Assembly: GCF_008831285.2 (NCBI RefSeq)
Contig: NC_045146.1
Location: 22,523,703 to 22,587,702, forward strand
Source: Nymphaea colorata
Lineage: Eukaryota; Streptophyta; Magnoliopsida; Nymphaeales; Nymphaeaceae
DNA length: 64,000 nt
Direction: 5' to 3'
Shown here: one piece after another, positions 56,798 through 64,000 of the stretch
How the letters are laid out: each line of letters begins with the position of its first letter
Numbering within the stretch: the stretch's first letter is position 1
Made by a program: the position numbers and the translations under genes
The notes under the pieces: generated by a model
The model's database searches: none
What the model was told of the DNA's origin: nothing
Seen by the model: only the letters and a program-made list of their open reading frames with translations

Positions 56798-58560
56798 TAT
56801 AAGAGAACATGCATACAGAAAATCTAGCTAACGTAAAACCTCGAACTGAAAGGGCTAGCTAGCTAGCTCGGCCCATATATCTAGTCTAAGGAGAGTCCAA
56901 ATTTGACGCCTAAGAGAATCCGACTGGGTGCCAACTTCCCCTCGAACAAACACGGTGTCGTATTTGGTCCCATATGCCTAGCGAGACTGCCCTTTTCTAT
57001 GACATGATATATGGTAGTATTGGGTAGCTCAAAAATCTCGATTTTTTTTTTTTTTTTTGAATTTCTTCATAAATTTTCTTCTGAACTATTAAAGAGCTGA
57101 TCTAAGGGCCCTAAACAAAGGAGCAGCCTAGGGTCAGTGACCTCTTTGAGAATAGGGGAAGCCCCACATAAATATTTCATCATTTATAGTCTATTGCTGC
57201 CATGTACAACACATTCAAGCTTGGTTCAATGTAGATAGGCTGAAAGACCTGCCACTCACCATATTACAATTACAAGCAGAAACACACAAAGGACCTCTCA
57301 ACATCACCGTCACCATTCAAGGGAAAAGCTTTGAATAATTCAACAGCAGCAAAGAAAGAGTCGAATTTTCAACAATCAATAGGGTGTGAGGCCGGTGTAC
57401 GATTCGAATCAATCTCTCTGAAAACAAACACGGCGTTTGTTTGAACCCCTAGCAACCCCTCAGAAGATCATGTCAAAATGGGAAAACAACTTTTCATTTT
57501 CCCAGTTTGCCCCCGCTTTGGAGCTCTTTTTTTGTTTTTTAAGGGTATTTTTGTCGTTTTGGGCACTCGAACATGCATGGGGTCGAACCTGATGTACCCA
57601 TGTTTGTTCAAGGATTAGCTTTGTTTAGCGAATCAATGTTGCGAGGAGGTAGAACTTAGAAGGAAAGATGAAGGTAATGATGTTGGAAGTGATAATGAGG
57701 ACGCAACTTCCTCAAGGGGCGCAACACATCCGGTCAAGATATGATATATATAGCGTGTTCTCGCTTTGATTTTTGTATATGCTACTTCTTACCACTTCAA
57801 AAAGTGGGGGTGTTTTGTCAAGTTGAAGGCGGCCTACTGGCCACCCAAGTCCCAATGCAATAAAGGACCCCGAAGGTAAAGGGATTTGAAAGGTCATCAA
57901 ACTTCCTTTCCTCGCTAATATTCCATTCACCGAGACAGTGGTGGTAAGTACTCAATACTCAAGTAAAATGAGGGAGAAATACAAGGATAAGAAAAATATA
58001 AAATAAACACACATAGAATTGAGTGACAAACTAATTATGTTAAGAATTGTAAAATTAATTTTTAGGAATATGAACAGTCAGGAGGCATTCTATATATCAA
58101 ATCATGGAATTTTTATGCTCATTTTTTAAGAAATTAAAATTATTAAACAAACATGTTATTTCGTTTCTAAAAATTGAAAAATGAAACATGAAATTTTGAT
58201 TCTATTTTGGTTTGAGGAGAAATTATGATCCTAGAATTTTCATTCTTGAATCAAAATTGTAAAGCATCCAACCCCACCTTGGAATACAGATTTGAGAAAT
58301 TTTGGGTTTTTTCACCTGAACTGAATTCCATCAAATCCAATTTTTTGAGCTCTTAAAATCATCTAAAAAAAAGTAAACAAACAAACATTGGTACCTTCTA
58401 GAATAAGGGAGACCGAAATTTTAAAGGAGCGCGGCCTGCCTGCATCCCCGTTTGATTCGTGAGATAAAACTATTTTTAAAGAAAAAGTTGCCGTCCAAGA
58501 TATTTTCTTGTATCCAAATAATTTTTAAAATTAAAAAAAAAAAATCTTTTTTTAAAAATT
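56798..58560. other. Spacer
   Basis: AT-rich, with a T run at 57042-57058 and dispersed non-coding repeat-like sequence at 58080-58270. No coding exon recognised. Confidence 0.5.
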
Positions 58561-58975
58561 TTGACTCGGAGGAGGTCGTCAGGAGGGCCCACAGCGCCAG
58601 AGCCGAGGGGGTGGAGAGACGTCGCGATCTTCACGAGACGTCACGCGACTCAGCGTACGAGCCATGACAGGCACAGCGGCCCCCATCCAGCGAAGCGGGC
58701 CCCACGTCCACCACCTCAGCGGGCCCCACGCTCACGTGGACCACCGGTGGGCCCCGGGGGACGGTGGGACCCGCAGGGGCCGGGTATGCCTTCCTTCGGG
58801 CTGCCCCGGCAGGAGGCTTTCCATTGGCTGGTCAGCACGTGCGCCCCTGCCCCTGCCCCGGCACGGTACTTCCTTCCCACGTGCGCCTCATTTAATTTTT
58901 GTCTCTGGCTTCGGTTCCTCGCTGCTGCCTGCGCCTCAAAGTCCGAACCCGTAAAAATCGGGTCGGGTCTGAGTT
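58561..58975. promoter_or_regulatory. GC-rich island with G-boxes and GGGCCCCAC repeats
   Basis: Sharp rise in G+C in otherwise AT-rich DNA. CACGTG occurs at 58733, 58836 and 58878; GGGCCCCAC occurs at least twice (about 58697 and 58721), with further GTGGGCCC/GTGGGACC variants. G-boxes bind bHLH and bZIP factors; GGNCCCAC is a class I TCP site. The 170-codon open frame through it is Pro/Arg-rich and of low complexity. It lies 3.1 kb before the trihelix start codon. Which gene it serves is unknown. Confidence 0.5.
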
Positions 58976-59900
58976 TGAAAATTAATCTTGAACAGGATCC
59001 GGTCCAAGGACAACAAAATTACTTGAAATTGCTTAAACAACTCTACGCCTTATCCGGAAAATATGAAAACTAGAAATCTCTCTTTTCTTTTGTGAAGGAA
59101 CAAGAAGTTCTTTTATTTTTTATCAGCAGTGTTTTTTTTTATTTAAGGCTCAAAACGATTCTAAACCCTGAAAGCAAGGAAAAATAGGAAATGCCTTTGA
59201 TTGCCTTGAACGTTGGCCCATTTTAATCAAATGCATTGGTTTATTGCTAAAGATTTGAGATCCACGTTATATTACAAAACTATGGATCTATAGTTGAGAG
59301 AAATCGATTCACATAATATCTCAAATTTGAGGCTATAATTGGCTTTCAAACATAGCTACATATATGCTTTTCGTTAATTTACGACTGATTTAACTGAATT
59401 ATTGAATGAGTGAGCGGACGAAATTTCACAATATCAGTTAAAAATCAACCAACGGTCCAATCTAAGTTGAAAAGGGGAATAATTCGATTGAATAAACGGG
59501 CCAAAGCGAGCACATGAGGCGAGTATAATCCACCGTTTAATATCTTTATTTTATTTACTTTATTTTTCATTTTCTTTTTTTGAAAAAATAAATCCTAATT
59601 GATTGAAGTGACCACAAATGGAACTATACATGTAAAAAAGTTAAATATACCGACACAATGATCTGGTTCATTTCAAAAATTCCAATTACATCCGGATCTA
59701 CAGGTTCAGACCACGAGTTTCCCGGATCCAATTTTACCTCGGACAGGAAGGCTGGAGTGGGACCCACCCACAGGTTGGATATGGGTCGGGAACCCACCTG
59801 GCCAACCTCAAGCGTACGAATCCACATGCGATCAGCTTTTCACAAAAAACGAAAAATGAAAAAAAAAACTCATCCTCAATTTCAATATTTAACTGGATAT
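58976..59900. other. AT-rich gap between the GC islands
   Basis: Nothing recognised apart from moderately GC-rich sequence from 59690. Confidence 0.4.
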
Positions 59901-60119
59901 GGACACCAGGTTCATTACCCGAACAGAAACCCGGATCCATTTCCACACGGCATCCTGACCACTTATCGGCCGGACGGGGCTTGCCCACGGTTCGCCCGAT
60001 TAGATGAAAACAGATCAAACCCGATCCCCGACTTGAAAGGATAATAAAAGATTTTGGATACTTAACAAGAGCAGCAGAGATCTGGAAACCGTATCCAACC
60101 AAGGACGTGGTCCTATTCG

Positions 60120-60640
60120 GTAGACCCGTACCCGAAACGTTCCCTGCAAAAGACCAAAGGGCCCACGGCGGGCCCCGGGAAGAGGAAGGGGGGATGGCGT
60201 TTCGCGTAAATATTGGGGGAGGAACGGGGGCGCGGTGGTAATCCCCCGAATCTTCGAGTAACTGACGGGCGCCGGGGACACGTGCAAGGCGAAGCGCAGG
60301 CACGTGGGAGTCAGTTCCCTTAAAAAGCCACTCGCTGTGGATCACCGTCTTGTTTCCATCACAGTGCCTCCGAAAAATAATGCCCACAAAATGCTTTAAA
60401 AAGAAAAGAAAAATAAAAACTGAAAGAAAAAAAAAAATAGAGAGAGAGAGAATTCTGCGAAGGCGGGGACCACGTGGTCCCCGCCCCGCTCGACATGTCG
60501 ATGACAATGCCAGCTGCGCAATAAAGGCCGCAACAAAGCTCTCTCTCCCCTCGTCCACGTCGGACAGCCCACGTGTATTCCAAACCTCATCGGCTCGGCT
60601 TCGCTCGGCTCGGCTCGGCTCGGCTCACCTTCGTTCGTTC
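60120..60640. promoter_or_regulatory. Second GC-rich island with G-boxes and a 24-bp palindrome
   Basis: CACGTG at 60279, 60301, 60471 and 60570. The one at 60471 is the centre of a perfect 24-bp palindrome (60462-60485). A CTCGG tandem run lies at about 60593-60627 and a GAT trinucleotide run at 60643-60663. It lies 1.5-2 kb before the trihelix start codon. Confidence 0.5.
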
Positions 60641-61739
60641 ATATGATGATGATGATGATGATTAGAGGTCGCATCTTAGAGCCAGGATTCCCCTTATCAT
60701 GAGCTGAAAAAGAGTTGGGTGCACCTGTTCAAATTATGATAATTCAAATACATGATATTAATTTGATATTAAAAAAAAAAAGTTAATAGTTGGCAAGTAA
60801 TAAAAAAAAAACAAAACTAGATATGGACTTGTACGAGAGATGCTACCCATGTGCCAATTCGTTTCAGGTTTAAGATGGAACAATCATTAAAAAGAGAGAT
60901 TTGGGTTAAGGGAGGAAAGGAAAAAAAATGATCCTAATAATTCTATCAGTTAGCACATTCACGATATTATTATTACTTTCTGTGTATGAAGGAATGAGAT
61001 AGAAGACGTTGACTCGCCTGTTGTAGAGAGAGAAAGAGCGTCGACTTTTAGAGTGAGGAGGTCGTTTTAATTTCCGGTCTGCATGTCTCTGCGCTAGGAA
61101 GCTTGCTCGAATTAGACATTAATATGAGAGAGAGAGGGGCTTTGGCTTGTGGCCTCTTTAACTCTGAGCTGCTCCATTTTAGAGAGAGAGAGAGAGAGCG
61201 AGCATTCAATGCTTCCTCTGCAGCATAGTGGCACGTTAGTTCTGTCTAGTACACACACACTTTCTCTCTCTACGTAATGACCAAAATGGCCCTCCGAAGA
61301 GTCTGCATGTCCGCTGCATACCCCCAACATCCCCATCTCCGTTCCGTAAAAGTACACTCTTCTGAACGCCAGAAATGAAAATCGAACGTTAAATGAGTTT
61401 CCTCAGGGCACCTCCGCTCCCTCGTTTTCACCAACTTTCTCTCCATTTCGCTTCAGAAGACTCGTTGAACGTCCGTCAATTTACGCAATCACAGGGGCAG
61501 GAAAGTAAAAGAGCACGGAGAACTTCCAATTCGTACGCCTCCTGCCCCCCCCTTGGCGCAAAAGGCAGCGAAGAATAAAACAAAAAAATAACGTATTTAT
61601 TTTCCGAACTTCTTTATAAACAAACAAAATGAAGGTAAAGATCATCCTGCCGTCGTCGTTGTTTGCATAAAAGTTCTTCTTTTTATGCCTCCCTAGATTT
61701 GTTTTCATGACGTCACGTAACTCAAAATCATCAACCCCT

Positions 61740-62090
61740 CGTTCCATGTAGAGAGAGAGAGAGGGAGACGCTTTAATCATCATCCCAAGTTCCATCTGCG
61801 GAGAGGGAGAGCGTTAGGGTTTTCAGAAAATCATGGAGGAGGCCAAGGAATGAGGAGCAGACGAGCAATGGAGTTGCAGCATTAGGAATTGCCTTTCGTA
61901 TTCTCTGTCTTCTTTTCTACTTACCGTCGGTCCCTTTTGTCAAGGCCAGACCGAAGAACCATTTTTGGAAGAGGGGAGGGCTTCCATTTTCAATGGGTTT
62001 AGGGTTTTCATGATCTTGGAGGAGGGGGGGGGGAAGGGAAGGGAGAACGAGAGAGAAAGGGGTTGAGAGAGAGAGGGCAAAAAGAAAAAA
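61740..62090 (+). promoter_or_regulatory. Leader region of the trihelix gene
   Basis: GA-rich sequence with several (GA)n blocks precedes the ATG at 62091. A short upstream frame begins ATGGAGGAGGCCAAGGAATG at 61832 and stops after six codons, and a second ATG follows at 61850. If transcription starts upstream of them, these are upstream ORFs that would lower translation. Confidence 0.4.
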
Positions 62091-62225
62091 ATGCAACCTG
62101 GGTATGGAATTCCAGAGTTGCAGCAATTCATGGTGGATGGTTCTGCTCTTTTCACTCTCTCCAATGACCTGAACCCGTCATCTCAACAGAAGCATCCCCA
62201 CCACCTGCAGCTTCAGCAGCAACAT

Positions 62226-62257
<32 letters not shown>

Positions 62258-64000
62258 CAGAGGGTATCAATACCACCACCAGTTTCAGCCGTTTCTCGAG
62301 TTTCAGAGCTTGCAGCAGCCAGCAAGGTGGTTGCACCCTCCACCACCACCATCATCGCCGCCACAGCCTCCGCCACCGCCGCCACCGCCACATTTGGTTC
62401 TCGAGTCCCAGCCGGACAACCCTCCCTCCCGTCTCCTTCCTTTCATATCCAGCTTCCGCCCTCTTGTGGACACAAGCGAGCCCGGCTGCAGCCGAGAGAG
62501 GCACCATTTTCCGGACGAAGATGTCTCCCTTGCCGATGAGGCCGCCGATCGAAGATGGCCGAGAGAGGAAGGAGCTGCGAGAAGCCCTACCAATTCCGTC
62601 AGAGGACCAGTCTGGTAAAGTGCCATGAGAAGAAACAGTAGTGCCTTCCCAACTGTTTCTTTCTTGTTCTAAATTCAAACTTTTTGTGCGCTTTTTCTCT
62701 CTTTTTTTGCTTAACTATCACTTCGCTCCTGCAATCTGTGGTCTAGGGTGGGATTCGCAGTAGAGACTCTTAGACATGCAAGAGTCTCTTGAATAATCAA
62801 TTCAAGTTTCTAATCTTTTATCTCATTTACAGCCTAGCTAGCTCGCTATAATATCAGGGACACCTTTATTATCTTGAGACAGATTATCAAACTCCTCTCT
62901 CTCTCTCTCTCTCTCTCTTTTTCCTTGTTCCGCCCTCTTGATTCTTAACTCAAATCTAGATTGATATTCCCAAGATGCATTGTAACCCAATAAAAAAGAA
63001 AAAAAGATTCTTCGGAATTTGTAGCGTGCCAAATTAAATGCTTGGGAAATGATTCGCTTCGTCATAGATTTGAGAAGAAACAAGCACATATCCACTGGTT
63101 CTGATTCATTGCGACTTATCCATGGCTGTTCCGCTCCTCACACTACTCCTGTCCATCAATTCTGCAGGAGGCTTTCAGATTCGATCCACAACATTAACTC
63201 CAGAGCTGCTGCCACCACCACGACCAACAACAGTACCAAGAGATACAGGAAGGGTGGAGAAGAAAACGAGCCGCCGGAAAGCAAAAGCAGCAGCACAACC
63301 AGCTACCGCATGTTCAGCGAGCTCGAGGCCATCTACAACGTTGGCTTCTCAGGGGACCTTCAAGCAGGCTCTGGCTCGGCCCTCACTGGAGACAACCCTC
63401 CCCCTCCCATGGCGAAGCCGAGCATGGTGCCGGAAATGGCGGCTGCACACGTCGACTTCGCGTCCGAGACGTCTGCAGACGAGGAGGGGTCCCTTAAGAA
63501 GATACAGAACGTTCAGCAGCAGCAGCAGCATCAGCAGCAGAAGGCAAAGAAGAAGAAGAGGAAGAAGCAGCAGCAGAAGTTGGCATCGATAGCTGCCTTC
63601 TTCGAGAGGCTTGTGAACCAAATCATGGAGCACCAGGAGGCGCTGCACCGCCGGTTCATGGAGGTCATGGAAAGGAGGGACCGGGAGCGGCAGAGCCGTG
63701 AGGAGGAGTGGCGGCGGCAGGAGGCGGCGAGGCTCACCCGCGAGAAATCGCTGAGGGCTCAGGAGGAGGCCGCGGCGGCGTCGCGGGAGGCTGCCATCGT
63801 GACCTTCCTCGAAAAAATCACCGGAGAGACGCTGCGGCTGCCCAAGAGGGAAGCCGGCAGCCATGAGAGCGGCGCTCAGCCCGAGGCCTCAGACACTGAC
63901 CGCCGCAATGACGGCAGCGAGGGAGGCAATAACCAGAACAGCAACAACAGCATCAGGAGGTGGCCCAAGTCAGAGGTGAACGCTTTGATCAAGGTGAGAA
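62091..64000 (+). CDS. GT-2-type trihelix transcription factor, 5' part (runs off the right edge)
   Basis: Exon 1 is 62091-62614 and exon 2 starts at 63168 after a clean TCTGCAG; the split codon TG|G keeps the frame. Exon 1 encodes MQPGYGIPELQQFMVDGSAL, a poly-Gln run, a poly-Pro run and DRRWPREE. Exon 2 has KRYRKGGEE...YRMFSELEAIYN, which corresponds to the end of an N-terminal trihelix and its trailing helix. Then comes a long charged helix with FFERLVNQIMEHQEALHRRF, EEEWRRQEAARLTRE and FLEKITGETLRLP. The C-terminal trihelix begins RRWPKSEVNALIKVR at the window edge. The GTGAGAA at 63994 looks like a donor, but VR is the conserved continuation, so coding most likely goes on. GT-2 proteins are nuclear repressors or activators that bind GT elements. 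The middle of the N-terminal domain is missing (see findings). Confidence 0.82.
62207..62254 (+). repeat. CAG repeat encoding poly-glutamine
   Basis: CAGCAG-type codons give a Gln-rich run in exon 1 of the trihelix gene; it is followed by CCN/CAN repeats encoding poly-Pro at 62337-62393. Confidence 0.9.

Noticed and set aside
58561-59073. 170-codon Pro/Arg-rich open frame
   Set aside because: GC-rich sequence lacks stops by composition; overlapping frames are equally open and no motif or splice context supports a protein.
63994-64000. GTGAGAA as a splice donor at the right edge
   Set aside because: The C-terminal trihelix normally continues ALIKVR, which this sequence encodes; cannot be settled inside the window.

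Overview
The window is nuclear DNA of a flowering plant. Spliced genes with GT-AG introns, plant-specific families (REVEILLE-type MYB, GT-2 trihelix factor, SPO11-2), a plant tRNA-Glu and many plant transposon remnants all say so. Nothing fixes the species. The exon calls below come from reading splice sites and reading frames by eye and from remembered family sequences; no alignment or transcript data were used.

Layout, left to right. The 3' end of a SPO11-2 gene (+, four exons, 398-1074) enters from the left edge. A (TA)n(GA)n block lies in the spacer. A ten-coding-exon gene (+, 4808-10749) encodes a 1,069-residue protein with a canonical eIF4E-binding motif, like Arabidopsis CBE1. After 5.5 kb without a recognised gene comes a REVEILLE8-type clock MYB gene (-, 16291-23813). 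Its 3.8 kb first intron holds a decayed LINE in antisense orientation. Next are an uncharacterised acidic-protein gene (-, 27161-29523) whose first coding exon is only the ATG, and a tRNA-Glu(CTC) gene (-, 29907-29978). A PinX1/Gno1-like G-patch gene (-, 32026-42067) has eleven exons and a 1.9 kb inverted-repeat-bounded insertion in intron 1. It is divergent to LTV1 (+, 43866-46749). Downstream lie a decayed copy of the 3' end of the REVEILLE gene (47713-48221) and a small secreted-peptide gene (-, 48997-49308). From 49.4 to 58.5 kb there are mainly repeats and MITE or CACTA ends. Two GC-rich islands with seven CACGTG G-boxes precede a GT-2-type trihelix gene (+, 62091 to beyond the right edge).

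Functional links. The divergent pair at 32-47 kb are both ribosome-biogenesis factors (PinX1/Gno1-like and LTV1), and telo-box motifs flank the shared upstream region. SPO11-2 and the G-patch gene are, as I recall, immediate neighbours in Arabidopsis (At1g63990/At1g63980). Their presence within 31 kb here would then be relaxed microsynteny with three genes (CBE1-like, REVEILLE, acidic protein) and a tRNA between them.

Most notable observations: the trihelix gene appears to have lost most of its N-terminal DNA-binding domain; a gene-tail fragment has been copied about 32 kb away; a 24-bp perfect palindrome is centred on a G-box; and a small secreted protein carries a DYG...DPG motif resembling a PSY-type peptide. 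I found no clearly new multi-gene system.
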